From Allolobophora icterica (taxonomy: Eukaryota > Annelida > Clitellata > Crassiclitellata > Lumbricidae), in assembly GCA_963556255.1 (NCBI GenBank), contig OY744615.1, forward strand, positions 3,583,123 to 3,647,122: DNA of 64,000 bases, given 5' to 3'. The notes beneath the pieces are model-generated. The model searched no databases. It saw only the letters and a program-made list of their open reading frames with translations, and was not told the DNA's origin. The translations under genes were made by a program, and so were the position numbers. Below are positions 43,534 to 55,249 of this stretch, piece by piece. Every line of letters starts with the position of its first letter. Position 1 is the stretch's first letter.

Positions 43534-45929
43534 TAGAGCCCTGCGCCGACTTCGTAGTGTCGGCGGCGGCGCGCCGGTCATTTTGGGTCGGCGGCGGCGG
43601 CGCGCCGACGAACAAAATCGGCGGCGGTGCCCACGAAATGTCGGCGTCGGCGCGGCGCGGCGTGCCCTAGTCAGAAGCATGAGTCACTATGAGAGTTGAA
43701 CAGCCGTTGGTCCTGTGACCAGTCAAGAGGGTCAAGTTCTCTAAGGTCACTCCATCACACTGAACCTCAACTACATACAAAGGACTGAGAGAGGAGACAC
43801 CTTCAAACAGTTGCTTTACACATATGAACATCCTTAATTACTCTGCACATCTGTATAGGTATTGGCAAATTGTAATCAGATGAAGCAACATGCATTTGCA
43901 TATTGCATGAATACACTTGCATATGGACTGATACAGTATAGGCCTACACACCAAGTCACATGGCAGATGCCAGATAACAGCATCCTTCCAGTGAGAGCGG
44001 CTATTGTCAAGCCGTTAAGTGAAATGTAAATATACACTGTGTCCCAATTGAACTGATACCCTTTTTGTTTTGGCAATAAATCTGTCAATTCTAAATATAA
44101 TTCAATACAATTGTGCACATTGAACGATGGATAAATTATAAATATTTTCTGAAAATTTCATCAAATTCTATCAACAGGTTCCAAAGTTGTGAACATTCAA
44201 ATTTGGACAAAAAAAATTCGAACTTTCCAACATGTAAAGTCATTTTTAAAATTATTTTTATTAAAATTTAGAATTCGACAAAAACATGAAGACATCAACA
44301 TTTTAAATTAATTTGAATCAAATATCCTTCAAAGTTGATGTTTTAAAATGCCCCCCATTAGCTCGAGTACATGCTTTGAGGCGATCTCGTCAATGTTCAT
44401 TGATTGCACGATCAACAATTTCTTGATCAAAACGATTCCATTCCTGCACAACTCGCTGTTTGAGATGGTCAAAGTCGCGTATGCGGGTTCGGGATAAACA
44501 CGTTCTTGAAGGACGCTCCATATCTTGTAGTTGAGCGGATTGAGATTATGGCTGGAGGACCAAAGAGTGGGTAAAATAAAATCTGGAGTTTCTCTTGACA
44601 GCAGATCCACAGTTTCTCTTGCTCGGTGAGCTGGAGCACTGTGCTGCTGGAAAATGAAATTTCTTCAAAAACCTTTTTGTTCCGTAATGTTTTTCTTGTC
44701 TTAAAATTTTAATCAAGCTCAAGTCATCTTCACTGAAAACCATTTTCTTTTACTATCGTCTGCTTAAATGGAAATGAAGTCATTATGACGTCATACCTTC
44801 TTAATAAGTAAGGTATGCAGTTTGCAAAAAAAAATTATCTTTTACATGTTGGAAAGTTCGAATTTTGTTTGTCCAAATTTGAATGGTCATAACTTTTGAC
44901 TCTCTTGACAGAATTTGATGAAATTTTCAGAAAATATTGATAATTTATCCCTCGTTCAATGTGTAAAATTGTATTGAATTATATTTAGAATTGACAGATT
45001 TATTTCCAAAACAAAAAGGGTATCAGTTCAATTGGGACACAGTGTATATACGTTTTCCTATGGTAATAAAATGGCCGAGTGGCCTCACCCCTGTTAAATT
45101 TTCAATGAATTTACCAGGTGGTCTGTTGCCCGTTTGAATTGGTGCCATGCCATTTAAGGTCTCCATATAATATATACACCATTGTCTATATCAGACTAAA
45201 CTGAAAAAGACCATTCTCGATAGTATACGTACTAAGTCAAAACCTGTCTCAACCGACACTGTTTACCTGAATAGATTCCAGCCAATAGTATTAATCAATT
45301 ATACCTTCCGTTCTGCAGGAATTAGTTAAGTGGCATATCTTGATATTAATGGCACTTATAAACTCTTACCTTACAACATTAAGCCAAATATTTACACCAT
45401 TGTAATAAGACCATATACATCAAAGCTACAATCAATTAGTTATAGAAGCTATTCAACATGAAGGTAACGAATGGGGAAATACTGCAGTACAGTAGTAGAC
45501 ATACAAAGACATGCGTTGCATGTTGCTTTTGTTGTCAATGTATTAAGGAAATGGCAACAGGAACAGAAGTATCAAAACAGTTGCTACTTGTATCAAGATA
45601 TCGCTTTAAATGACTTGTGTATCATACGCTCATAGCAATGACGACACTAATTCGTGTTGCCGATCAAGTTTCGCAAAGAAACCCAGAAAATAAAAAGAAG
45701 TAATTAAGTACAAGATGTCCACTTCTATTTCTCACAAAAGTAACAATTTATCGCGAAATCATGGAAAACACGAAAATTGCAACAGTAACAATTAAGCATA
45801 TCAAATTGGCATCGGCGGCGCGCCGACAGATTGTCGGCGGCTGCGGCGCGCCGACAAACAAAAATCGGCGGCGGCGGCGCCCACGAAATGTCGGCGGCGG
45901 GGGCGCGGCGCGGCCGGCGCAGGGCTCTA
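43534..45929. mobile_element. 2.4-kb hAT-like element with GC-rich subterminal repeats, nested mariner inside
   Basis: Exact 8-bp duplication GCTGAAAC (43526-43533, 45930-45937). Ends TAGAGCCCTGCGCCG and CGGCGCAGGGCTCTA are inverted and almost perfect (TAGAG fits the hAT YARNG start). Next to each end is a 110-130 bp block of CGGCGGCGGCGCGCCGAC and AAATCGGCGGCGG words in the same orientation, very GC-rich against an AT-rich background. The interior has no recognisable transposase and contains the mariner derivative 44033-45046. Confidence 0.9.
44033..45046 (-). mobile_element. Mariner-like element with about 210-bp inverted ends (copy 2), internally deleted
   Basis: TACACTGTGTCCCAATTGAA at the left and its exact complement at the right, flanked by TA. 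Pairing continues about 210 bp inward with few mismatches. The - strand interior holds FSEDDLSLIKILRQEKHYG (44680-44743; transposase N-terminus) and, after a deletion, PDFILPTLWSSSHNLNPLNY and KIWSVLQERVYPE (44480-44600; C-terminus with the third catalytic position). Copy 1 at 264-1092 keeps a different part of the same gene. Confidence 0.9.
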
Positions 45930-45937
45930 GCTGAAAC

Positions 45938-46869
45938 CATGTTATGTATGTAACTTGCGTGGGCACAATGGCCAGTCCGCCACTAGTAATAACCGAGACA
46001 TTTGGCAGTTACTACAATTTCCTGAAAATCGAGGCTCGGCATTGTACATATGGGAGCATTCAGTTACCCGTTAATAAGTAATCATCGCTTCATTACCGTC
46101 TCATTAGCATAAAAATACATGCAGACTACTGCATATGTTATGGTCTGTGTTACAATGGCGTAGAAAGTATTTAAGAATTACGTGACACGTGTGAAGGTTA
46201 AATGCAGGATGACTGTCACAGAAGTATATCCGTTCTAGTATATGCGTATCGTCATCAGTGTGGGAATTGTAGAAAAAGATTGGGGCGTTGAACATTTTAT
46301 CCGTTTTTTCAAACTGATGTCAACGAAATTTGAAAGCAGCTGATTTCAATGCTATAGCAGTTTTGCAAGTCAATGTGCAATGAAGACTTCATTGGGGGAT
46401 CCTAAGAAAGACTAGGGGGCTTTCCGGCAATTCCCACGCTGATGATCATCTGAAGAAATATACCATCCAGACCGCTTAATGTAATGGTGTGTGTATATAG
46501 AAAGGCACGCATGCAGACTTGTAACTTATGCAAATAACCAAGCAGGGAAACTACTGAAAGGACTTGGCTACAGCTGCACGCAGATGCAGATAACTAAGCG
46601 TAAGTGGATTAAGAGAAACAAGAAAGAATTTGTGCTTCAGATAAACAATTAGTCACTGCAGGTTGTGAACCAAACAAATGAAACGGCGAAGCCAATCAAG
46701 TAATTGACGTATACACTTGAATTTCTGAAGGTCGTTGAGAGATGTCTTCGACTTCCACTTGGTATCTCTAGATAACTCCTCTTACACGACGCAGCTTTAT
46801 GTAGCGCTTCAGAATTTCGATTAAGTGGCAAAAACCGTCACAAATGCTAATAAAAGCAAACTTATCTTA
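45938..46869. other. No gene recognised
   Basis: AT-rich sequence with only short open frames on both strands; no element ends found. Confidence 0.45.
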
Positions 46870-47165
46870 GCTCTTAGATTGAATTTCAACTGCGGGTCTT
46901 CGTCTGAGGGGAGTGTGCGAGGAGATCTGTTCGTTCCCCGGACGAAGACAAAGTTCGGACAACGGGCCTTCTCCGTCGCTGGACCGCGTATACCTGAAAT
47001 GGCCTTCCACCCGAGATCTGTTCTGCGCCATCAATTGAGGCATTCCGGACCCGGCTCAAGCGTCATCTTTTCATCAAAGCCTATCCGTCTGCTAAATAGG
47101 ACCGGCTATCATGCTAGGCTGTAGGTGTTGTCTGTACAGCGCCCTTGTAGCGGCATGGTCGAGTT
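46870..47165 (+). pseudogene. CR1-like LINE C-terminal fragment and 3' end
   Basis: RGDLFVPRTKTKFGQRAFSV and AGPRIPEMAFHPRSVL (46915-47030) are the last motifs of CR1-group ORF2. The following GTACAGCGCCC...GGCGCTCTAGAAATTG is a typical CR1-type 3' end, and a TTA tract starts at 47191. Confidence 0.8.
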
Positions 47166-47187
47166 ACGGCGCTCTAGAAATTGTCCG

Positions 47188-47190
<3 letters not shown>

Positions 47191-47277
<87 letters not shown>
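47191..47277. repeat. (TTA)n microsatellite
   Basis: Perfect TTA for about 87 bp, followed by 47278-47288 and another short TTA run next to a Dong-like copy. Confidence 0.97.
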
Positions 47278-47278
<1 letters not shown>

Positions 47279-47309
47279 GCAATCAATTCGTTTATTATTA
47301 TTATTATTT

Positions 47310-47689
47310 TTTTCCCCAATCATTGCGTTATCATTATCCGGTTACATTAAAGTCGGGATTCTGGTCGGAGATTCCCCATCGTGCCTAGGCACGCGATAGC
47401 ATTGAACCTCTGGATTGTGATTGATAGTTTTTGTAACAGGAAGAACGTTTCTCGAGGATCTTCCGTTATTCTCGTCAATCGTCGGCCGAGTTCTTTGATG
47501 AATGCCAAGCCTTCGTGGTCCATAGGTCCCATCGTTTCTATTGCGATTGGAGTGAAGCAATATCTCAACGATAGCTCCGCATATTTGGATTTCTTTCGAG
47601 TTGCGGCTATTTCTGCGGCTCCTCCCGCTGCTGTAGATGTCTCGGCCAAATATGATGGCGCAAAAGTGTCGATGATCGTTACGTCCCAA

Positions 47690-47690
<1 letters not shown>
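47310..47690 (-). pseudogene. Dong/R4-like LINE copy, endonuclease C-terminus, between TTA tracts
   Basis: On the - strand the open frame (about 47347-47692) reads WDVTIIDTFAPSYLAETSTA, then IAIETMGPMDHEGLAFIKEL and LQKLSITIQRFNAIACLGTM, collinear with residues 521-625 of the long copy at 22893-24782. The 5' edge is WDVT itself, which joins directly to the TTA tract at 47691-47767. The 3' side has T7-CCCC and TTA. Confidence 0.87.

Positions 47691-47767
<77 letters not shown>
47691..47767. repeat. (TTA)n microsatellite
   Basis: Perfect TTA, 5' flank of the Dong-like copy. Confidence 0.97.
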
Positions 47768-47769
<2 letters not shown>

Positions 47770-48099
47770 AAACAGTTTAACTGGCCAAGGTGACAAAGAA
47801 ATGCGTTTCTGAGGCCCAGTTAGTCATCCAGACGTTCAGAAGCCAATGAGCAATATTGAGTTTTAAGGCGTTTCTGAAGGAAGAGATCGAGTTCGAGCAT
47901 CAAACGTGGGACTTTTAAGATCGTCGTAGGCCATGATAGGCCCTTGGACGACATCTTCCTTTGCACTTCTTTCAGTTGAAAACGACTTAATGCTGGAAAT
48001 TGTATTTGAATACGTTAGCTAATTGGTGAATGGGATTGAAGGACAGTCCTTTAAGCCTGCCTTGAAATGTAGTGTCTTCATTTACTTAGCCTCGGCATA

Positions 48100-48315
48100 T
48101 GAGGGTGAATGGCCAGCACTCTCCCCAGTCGTCTGATCTTCCAACTGAGAGTGTACGATATGTGTACTCGATACTGGGATGGGAAGCAGAATTGGCTATG
48201 GTCCGCAACTGGAGTCAAAATCTTAAACAATTTTTGCTCTTGTAGGGATTTGATTCCGCGACCTCTCGCTTAATAGTACAGCACGCTAACCATTGGCCTA
48301 CCCCGCACCTCTACG
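48100..48315 (-). mobile_element. tRNA-derived SINE
   Basis: The complement of 48281-48300 gives an A-box-like TAGGCCAATGGTTAGCGTGC and that of 48244-48257 a B-box CGGAATCAAATCCC, 25-30 bp apart, as in a tRNA gene. The body continues to the left with CCAGTATCGAGTACACATA. No match seen to the other SINE families here. Confidence 0.65.
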
Positions 48316-49029
48316 AATAACACGAAAGAAAGCAGGTTGAACTGAAAGAAGAAGGGAAGAAGGGAGAAAGAGAGGAAGGAAAGGACGGAGGGTGACGTGT
48401 AGGAGAAGGGCAGGATGGTAAGGAGAACTACGGCGAAGCTAACATGTTGCGTTGTGGAAAGTACGGGATGGAGTCAGAACCTCTTGCTGAGCGATGTGAG
48501 TCATGTGACCTACGGCAAGATGCGACCAAATGCCTGTCAAGACATTCATCTTCTTAGTAGAAGCAAATCAAAGATTTAGCGACTACTTAATTTCATTTTC
48601 AAATTATGTATCAGCTTGGTTTGCTATTATTTTCATATCTATGGCTATTTATTTTACGCCACTTCATAATGATTCAGCAAAAGCAAAGTGGAATGCATGT
48701 GTTACAAGGCAGACGATTAACTGAATCCGTTGGCAGTTGAGTTTTCCTCAGAAGCCGGAACGTATTTGAATTCGTGACTTACTAACCGATCAAGAAGCAG
48801 AAGAATGACTGACTGACTGACTAATTAATTAGCTGACTGACTCACTGACTTATCGATTGGTTGAATGACTGACACAGTGACGACGTCTACGTCTAACCAG
48901 ATGACATTTCTCATGCTCCATGCATGCGGCTTGCCCGTGATTACTGCTGAGATAATAATGCTGTGTCATAGCAAAGATGATTATCGTCGCCCTTATAAGA
49001 ATCAATATATGTGGCTGGGCATCCCAAGG
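48316..49029. other. No gene recognised
   Basis: Short open frame 48530-48724 (+) is hydrophobic but has no known motif. 48808-48870 is a loose GACTGACTGACT array. Confidence 0.45.
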
Positions 49030-49338
49030 CAGCTTACTAAGGTTGATCACGCCAGTCTTACCTCTGAGTTCCCCATTACGCCTTTTCCACCTCCCGTCAG
49101 AGATTTTGGCGTCATCTTGGATTTAGAACATACCCTCTCTCCGCATATCTCGCAGCTGAGCCGCGCTTAATGCTACTTTCAGCTGCGACAGCTTCGTGTG
49201 GTATCCCGCTCTCTTTCCTCCCAATCTGCGGCTACTCTCGTTCATGCGTTCATTACCTGTCGGCTTGACTACTGCTGCTCCCTCTATATTTGACAGCAAT
49301 TCATGCTCATATTCTTTACATCCTTTATTGGTTTTCAA
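49030..49338 (+). pseudogene. CR1-like LINE RT fragment, interrupted by the hAT element at 49347
   Basis: RDFGVILDLEHTLSPHISQL (49100-49165), QSAATLVHAFITCRLDYCCS-like (49220-49280), then a stop. Same family as the - strand copy at 26.7-27.3 kb. After the hAT insertion, flanking CR1-like DNA (TTTCCACCCGAGACG) resumes at about 50820. Confidence 0.8.
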
Positions 49339-49346
49339 CGTAAGTT

Positions 49347-50810
49347 CAGGCCCGGCCCTAGAGTGTGCGGGGCCCAAGGCAGCAAGCGATGAGCGGGTCC
49401 CATGCAAGAAATGGCACTGCGGAGTTGATTTCATGCCAATATGGTATTGGCAATACCATACGTATTAAAATAATGCAAAATCGAAATTAAATGGGTTAAT
49501 GAACACAAAATGAAATCAGGCTCTTGATACTAGCATTATTTTCATGATGAATGCAACAACTATGTTTTATTAATTATTTCAATATCTGACAACTGAAAAG
49601 GTTGTCAATAATTAAAATATTTTAGCATCCTTCTAATTGAAAGTTTGTTAGTCACTATAGCCAACAGCGTGGGTTCTATCTTCTTAGATGTTTCTATTCA
49701 CAAGCAAATCTTGCGAGCTTTGATGGATGCAAAATCCGCAATAACTTCACCCTAGTCCAGATCGTTAGCAACATCATTCTCAATTGACAAAATAGCTAAG
49801 GTACGGTAGTGAGCCGTTCTTGAAACATCGTTTATCGTGAACTTATATGTAGGTTTGATAAGTTTTAGCTTAGAAAAGCTTCTTTCTCCCAAAACTACAG
49901 TGACAGGAACAGTCAGAAGTATTCGAAGTGCAATGTTATCTCCAAACTTCTTAATTAAGCACCACTCGAAGGCCAAGCGCAGGGCACCAGCCTATTCACG
50001 ATGTGCGTGTTAGGAAAGTCACTGTATCTTAACAGGATCATGGTAGATCTCTGCAAGGAATTATAGAACTCGATCCTCAGCAAGCATGAAACCATCAAGA
50101 TCCCTTGTTTCACCGGCTAGGGCCTATAGGCCTAAGTTTTTTTCCTCCAGATTTTTATTGCAATTCAGTAGATCCGTTTTTGTAACTCGTGAAATTTTTA
50201 TAGAAATCCAGACGACTCATGATACATTCTCAGTTGTTCAAAGCGATTGTCCATCGACAAGATTGCCATATCAACAATCTGGTTGAAATAATTTATGCGA
50301 TATTGTTCTTGTGCGTCTGAAAATCCTTCATCCTCAGCTTCATATGTAAAAGTTGTTTTTCTTTTGCGCACTACGTCGTTTCTTTGGAAACTGGTTCTAC
50401 TTCTAAGTCTGTGCCAATTTCCTTTGCAGTTGCTATTGCCGTTTCGAGGCCGCCCTCTCTGAAAGATTTCAACCATTTGCAAGTATGTTCCATGCTGTTA
50501 ATAGCAGGTGCTAGATCGACTGAGACATAGACGTAGACTCGGGGGGGGGAAGCCGGGGCACGTGCCCCCAATAATTGAGATCGACAGTACATTTAATGCA
50601 ACAAGTGTAGAATAACTAAAACGCTCCCCCCCCCCCACAATACTTTGGACAAGTTTACGCCAGTTGACTGAGATGTTTTGATTGCCAGTATTGTTGCGTT
50701 GTCAGCGTTCAATATAATCACAGCAAAAAATTATAGCCAGCAGCGCGGGGCCCCTGAAAGCGCGGGCCCAAGGCGGCTGCCTCGTTCGCCTTGCCTTAGG
50801 GCCGGGCCTG
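49347..50810 (-). mobile_element. hAT transposon with decayed transposase
   Basis: Exact 8-bp duplication CGTAAGTT (49339-49346, 50811-50818). Ends CAGGCCCGGCCCTAG and TTAGGGCCGGGCCTG. On the - strand the interior has TFTYEAEDEGFSDAQEQYRI and NYFNQIVDMAILSMDNRFEQ (50230-50340). A C-terminal dimerisation piece follows at 49752-49976 with ALRILLTVPVTVVLGERSFS, KLKLIK and LAILSIENDVA. These are characteristic of hAT transposases of the ZMYM/TTF-type group. The catalytic middle is gone and the 140-bp MITE 50526-50665 sits inside. Confidence 0.92.
50526..50665. mobile_element. 140-bp hAT-like MITE nested in a hAT transposon
   Basis: 8-bp duplication GACTGAGA (50518-50525, 50666-50673). Ends CATAGACGTAGACTC and AAGTTTACGCCAGTT are related to the 37054 and 57793 elements. 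G-run with GGGGCACGTGCCCC near one end. Confidence 0.82.
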
Positions 50811-50879
50811 CGTAAGTTAGTTTCCACCCGAGACGCTTTAGCTGTCGTACTAACCTTTAGAGTCCTTCTTTGTTTTCCT

Positions 50880-51834
50880 TAACCGTTGGTTGATTGTTGG
50901 GAACAGGTACGTTAAGTTCTTCATGTGATTCTACAATCGCTGCATCCAGCATGCTAAGCAAAATCTCTATAAAGACTTTGTCGCTAATTAATGAATCTTA
51001 AATCAGCACACTCTCGGAACACTGCATGGGCGGAATTCGGTCAAAATGTATATAAAAATAATTGGAAAAAATCTTGGTAACCACTAAAGGGCCGTAAATA
51101 AAAAGTAGAACATTTACGCTGCTTACTAATATAAAAAATAAAATCGGAAAAGATAGTTGAGTCCTTTGCCTACCTGGTTCCTTTGTTAACTTTCTGACAG
51201 GCAGCTGTGAAATAAGAAGTAAGCCTGACGTGCTGCGCCCAAGTTCGTTTCAACGTAGCCTATTAATTGAGCTTAACTTCCTAAAGTAGGTTTAATATTG
51301 GAGTGTCTTCTATTTGGATTGATGCGATGTTTACGGCTCGGCCTGAAAGGTCCTTCCATTTATTTGATTTTCGCTGAAAACTGTAAACATGTGATATCTC
51401 TTTTGCCCCTTACCTGGACCTGAATGACCTACCGAACGAGCTACTTAAGTGTAGCCTTGTTAAAGTTGAAGCTATGGAAGTGAAGGGCTATGAAGCTGGC
51501 CAAAGGTATTTGGAAAGAAACGGCTGAACTTGTGTTAAGCAGACTGATAGGTGAACTGTCTGTTCGCAATGGAGCACCATCCTTACGACCAACTTCTTTC
51601 GAAATGAAGTTCACAGAATTTATCTCAATCGCATGGGAAATTTCGTGAAATAAAGGAATAAGCTGCATTTCATGCGTACACATTACTAGAACGTAAAATT
51701 AGAATCATGGTCAATGTGTGAGTCTGGTATACAACTAGCAGAAAGTGTTAGCCATTTATTTCTCAACCTCGGCATGTTGCTTGCTACCTGATCTTCCCAT
51801 TGTCATGTTTGTTTTCTCTCGGGTTGAGTTCGCT
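50880..51834. other. No gene recognised
   Basis: No domain, element end or RNA gene found. Open frames are under 81 codons. Confidence 0.45.
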
Positions 51835-51930
51835 AGAGGGAGCAAACAATTTTAAAACCTTTTTCCGCTCAGACGGGTTTTGAACCTCAATATGTCGCCA
51901 GCACAGTAACCACGAGACATTCACACATCC
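51780..51930 (-). mobile_element. tRNA-derived SINE fragment
   Basis: The complement of 51897-51916 gives CTCGTGGTTACTGTGCTGGC (A-box-like) and that of 51875-51887 gives AGGTTCAAAACCC (B-box), at tRNA spacing. Confidence 0.65.
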
Positions 51931-52049
51931 ACGTAGAATAATACAAATGGAAATCTCTAGACATTTTACAGCTGCTCTTACTGACGCACATCTTTTGTGA
52001 GGTACATAAAATGCTTCATGTTAAGTGTTTGCATACATAGGCCTACATA

Positions 52050-52135
52050 CACATGTATCCATACACCTACATACATACATACATACATACATACATACAT
52101 ACATACATACATACATACATACATACATACATACA
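52050..52135. repeat. (CATA)n microsatellite
   Basis: Tetranucleotide CATA for about 80 bp, continuing into an AATAC pentamer block that is the tail of the LINE 3' end to its right. Confidence 0.97.
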
Positions 52136-52340
52136 ATACAATACAATACAATACAATAAATCTTTATTGCAACCGAGAACAATTCAATTAAATTCATAAT
52201 ACGATTCAATTCATAACACAATTCATATTAATACATAATACATTCAATACATTCAATTTTTTTCATTTTCAATTTATTCGCATAGTCAGCGGAAGCAAAA
52301 GGGAAAGCCCAAAGGGACCAAGGTCCCGCTACAGGGCCAC
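52136..52340 (-). mobile_element. LINE 3' end (poly-A signal plus ATTGT tail)
   Basis: On the - strand the sequence ends GTTCTCGGTTGCAATAAAGA then TTTATTGTATTGTATTGTAT, a typical LINE 3' terminus with AATAAA and a short tandem tail. Coding part not present or not recognised. Confidence 0.6.
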
Positions 52341-52439
52341 CTGAACATAAGATGTAAACGAAAAATTTATGACTGCAAGAGTACAATTAATTTCCTGGTA
52401 TCTTAATCTATGTCGTACAAAATCATTAGTGTCGTACAA

Positions 52440-52690
52440 TAGATACATACATACATACATACATACATACATACATACATACATACATACATACATACAT
52501 ACATACATACATACATACATACATACATACATACATACATACCTGAATGACCTACATACATACATACATACATACATACATACATACATACATACATACA
52601 TACATACATACATACATACATACATACACACATACATACACACATACATAAATACATACATACATACATACATACATACATACATAAATA
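52440..52690. repeat. (CATA)n microsatellite, 250 bp
   Basis: CATA tetramers interrupted once by CCTGAATGACCTA (52541-52554). Tyr/His/Ile and Met/Tyr/Val/Cys open frames are artefacts. Confidence 0.97.
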
Positions 52691-53380
52691 CACCTGTTTA
52701 ATAGCTAGAAACCTACTTTAACGTTAAAAGGACTTCATCGTGAGACCTAAATACAACAATTTCTTCTACAACTACCACCACAGCCATCCTCATCCTTATT
52801 ATCTTCCTCCTCATCCTCTTCCTCCTCGAGTCCTCCTTCTCTTCCTCCTCTTCCTCCTCCACTTCATCATTTCAATGTAATTTTGTGAGGTCAGTTGTCA
52901 TCAATGCATTATTATACTATGTACATGTACAGCCATAATGTATACTGGGGACTTTTGCGTGCGTCCGTCTTACATGTATGTAATTTGTATCAAATTAATT
53001 GTCATTTTTAGATTGGTCTAATTTACCATTGCATTATAATCTGGCTTCTCTAATGGATTATATTCTGTAATAAAATGATAGTCAGAATATAAATTGTAGT
53101 CAAAAGTAATAATCGTTGGAGAATCCAAGTTGAAATGCTATGTAGGTAAGAGACACCAGAATTCTAGCAACGCTGGGAAAGCAAGCTGACGTAGAATAAT
53201 TATTGCATTCACTAACGTATGTACCTATATTAACCTTTTGATTTCGCCAGCGTCTACCTTTAAACGTAGTGTGAACTTAAATTCAAAGGTATATATGTGT
53301 TTGCGAACCATGTAGAAGGCATATGTCTAAATAGCCAATCCGCTGTCCCAGAGCGCATGAAAATGAGCTAACGTGCAAGA
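52691..53380. other. No gene recognised; 3' flank of the FkbM gene
   Basis: A CTT/CCT-rich stretch (52795-52870) and AT-rich DNA. The 3' UTR of the FkbM gene should lie here. Confidence 0.4.
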
Positions 53381-54388
53381 TTACATGTCGTAAAGACGAC
53401 CTCTTATAATTATTAGCTTTTTTATGCATATATCTTTCCGCCATTGTGTCCAGTTTGAATGCAGCCTCTCCTCCGTGTCTGCATTGTACATGATATAATC
53501 TTTTTCGTCAAAGAAGTTCAGAAACTCGTCTACCAAAAGACGCTTTTCGAGAGTTTGGCTAAAGAACATCGGATAAAAACTCCACTCCATCTGAATTTTA
53601 AGAACGTCGGTGTTTCTGAAGAACTCGTCGTCCGCACTTGACGAAGTAAAGACGTTTCTTTCCGATCCTTCTACGTCGACTTTTACGATCACCTTCTTAT
53701 TTCTCATAAGCGGTAAAATGTCATTAGGCCTAAGTGTTATAACGGAAACTGACATATTGACGCAGTTCTTCGCACAAGAAGCTTCGTCCGACATCTGAGC
53801 GTTACCTCGATTCACCGGATTGTATTTCATAAACGTATTAGACCGATTTTCAGCAATGGCGTAGTGTAACAGGTCAATATTGTTGGTTACTCTGCCAAGA
53901 TAAACTGATTTCGACAGACGTTTCAACGTATTCCAGTTTGGCTCCACAGCCACAACGTGTCTGCCTACGTGAGCCACGGGAAGAGCGTATGAACCCAAGT
54001 TAGCTCCGATATCCAGAAATGTAATACCGTGATGTCTCCTCATGAACTTTACAGTCCTTAATACGTATGCACGTTCATAGTAGTTACCTTTTAGAATAGT
54101 CCTAGATATGTAGATATCGTCTTCGTCTCTGTAGGTACAGAAAGAAAATTCCATCTGATCTAATTTAGCTCTGACACAATTGAAATCTGTTTTGTTTGCA
54201 AAGAGGACAGGATCATGAAACTGCAAAATTGACGAAGTACTGCTCTGTACATTAGAATATGTAGGCCTAACTGGTTTGAGAATTCGCAGCAGCGATGTTT
54301 TCTTAGGCAGACATAGTATCCAAGTGATGATCGTGAGCAATAACACTGAAGTTAAGGCACAACATGTAACTGCTCGACGGTTCATCAC
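53381..54388 (-). CDS. FkbM-family methyltransferase with an N-terminal membrane anchor
   Basis: A 335-residue single-exon frame. Residues 8-27 form one hydrophobic segment after a short basic tail (MMNRR), as in type II Golgi/ER proteins. Class I SAM-dependent methyltransferase motifs follow: FLDIGANLGSYALP (124-137, SAM loop), VVAVEPN (145-151, acidic end of strand 2), and VKVDVEGSERNVF (235-247, the FkbM hallmark before the catalytic strand). The last 90 residues include IQMEWSFYP. Substrate unknown; animal members of this family are mostly uncharacterised. A pyrimidine tract and TAG end immediately before AGTGATGATG, so a 5' non-coding exon is probable. Of two adjacent ATGs the first is used here. 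Two TAGGCCTA palindromes lie inside the coding sequence (53725-53732, 54262-54269), each supplying Arg-Pro codons. No stops, no frameshift. Confidence 0.9.
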   Translation of the reverse strand: MMNRRAVTCCALTSVLLLTIITWILCLPKKTSLLRILKPVRPTYSNVQSSTSSILQFHDPVLFANKTDFNCVRAKLDQMEFSFCTYRDEDDIYISRTILKGNYYERAYVLRTVKFMRRHHGITFLDIGANLGSYALPVAHVGRHVVAVEPNWNTLKRLSKSVYLGRVTNNIDLLHYAIAENRSNTFMKYNPVNRGNAQMSDEASCAKNCVNMSVSVITLRPNDILPLMRNKKVIVKVDVEGSERNVFTSSSADDEFFRNTDVLKIQMEWSFYPMFFSQTLEKRLLVDEFLNFFDEKDYIMYNADTEERLHSNWTQWRKDICIKKLIIIRGRLYDM

Positions 54389-55249
54389 TCTAAAAAAACA
54401 AGTGTTGAAATAATATCCATCCCAATGGGCATTAGTTGGGCCCCATGTAGGCTCTATGCGGGTCCCATATGGGAATATGGGTTCTACGTTGGCTCCATGC
54501 GGGCATGGTGGCAGGGATTAACATTAAACATTGGGCCTACTGCTGGTGCAGATTTGTTGACTGAGCCGTTGATTGAATCACCGAAATGGCAGTTGTTGAT
54601 GTTTCATGCGTCATTTGTTCTGTATGTCAATAATTCTGAACTCTGACATTTCAACTTAATTTCATAACGTATTTTTAGTAAACGTATTCCTTTTCATACG
54701 TATTTAATGGAATACACAGACTACTTGTAGCGTTGTCTCTGTCCCACCCAAATACCCTTATCTTTAGGCCTACATATATTATATAGATTAGTTAAGTCAC
54801 AGTCTTATAATTGACAATAGGCCTAGAAGCTAATTAGATGAGAACAATAAACGATTACATTAATATGTAAGTGTGCAGCATCTATGACCAACACGTTTTA
54901 ATATAAAATTAGAGTAGATTCGGGACTATGTGTAGCGGTTCGAGACTAAAGACAGAGAAGGTGTCGGCTGCTGATTGGAGCAATTCAATTCCAACGGACA
55001 ATGACTTTCTGTCGTCTGCTACGTGTGCGTAATGAACGTTCCTAGAATTACGGAGAAACAGATAATGTTTTACGTTGATGACGATGGTCGCTCACCTGGG
55101 TAACGTTGGCATCTAACGGGTGAATAGTACGAGAAGGAGCGTAAGGATGATCAGTCTGTTGTGTTGCTAAGATCCTCGAGAAGAGATCTTGTTGAAAACT
55201 TTAAGACGTTTCACTATAAAAATTATAACGATGCAGTTATTAAGCGTCG
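54389..55249. other. 5' flank of the FkbM gene; no other gene recognised
   Basis: Near 54425-54510 related words (GGCCCCATGTAGGCTCTATG, GGGTCCCATATGGGAATATG, GGCTCCATGCGGGCATGG) recur. Similar CCCATATGGG words occur at 59155-59220, so this may be a small mobile repeat. TAGGCCTA near 54765 and 54819. Confidence 0.4.

Noticed and set aside
47347..47796. Poly-Ile leader on the endonuclease frame
   Set aside because: The Ile run is the TTA repeat; real element residues begin at WDVT.
52440..52690. CRISPR-like regular repeats
   Set aside because: A simple CATA microsatellite without spacers; also true of the TTA and GT tracts.
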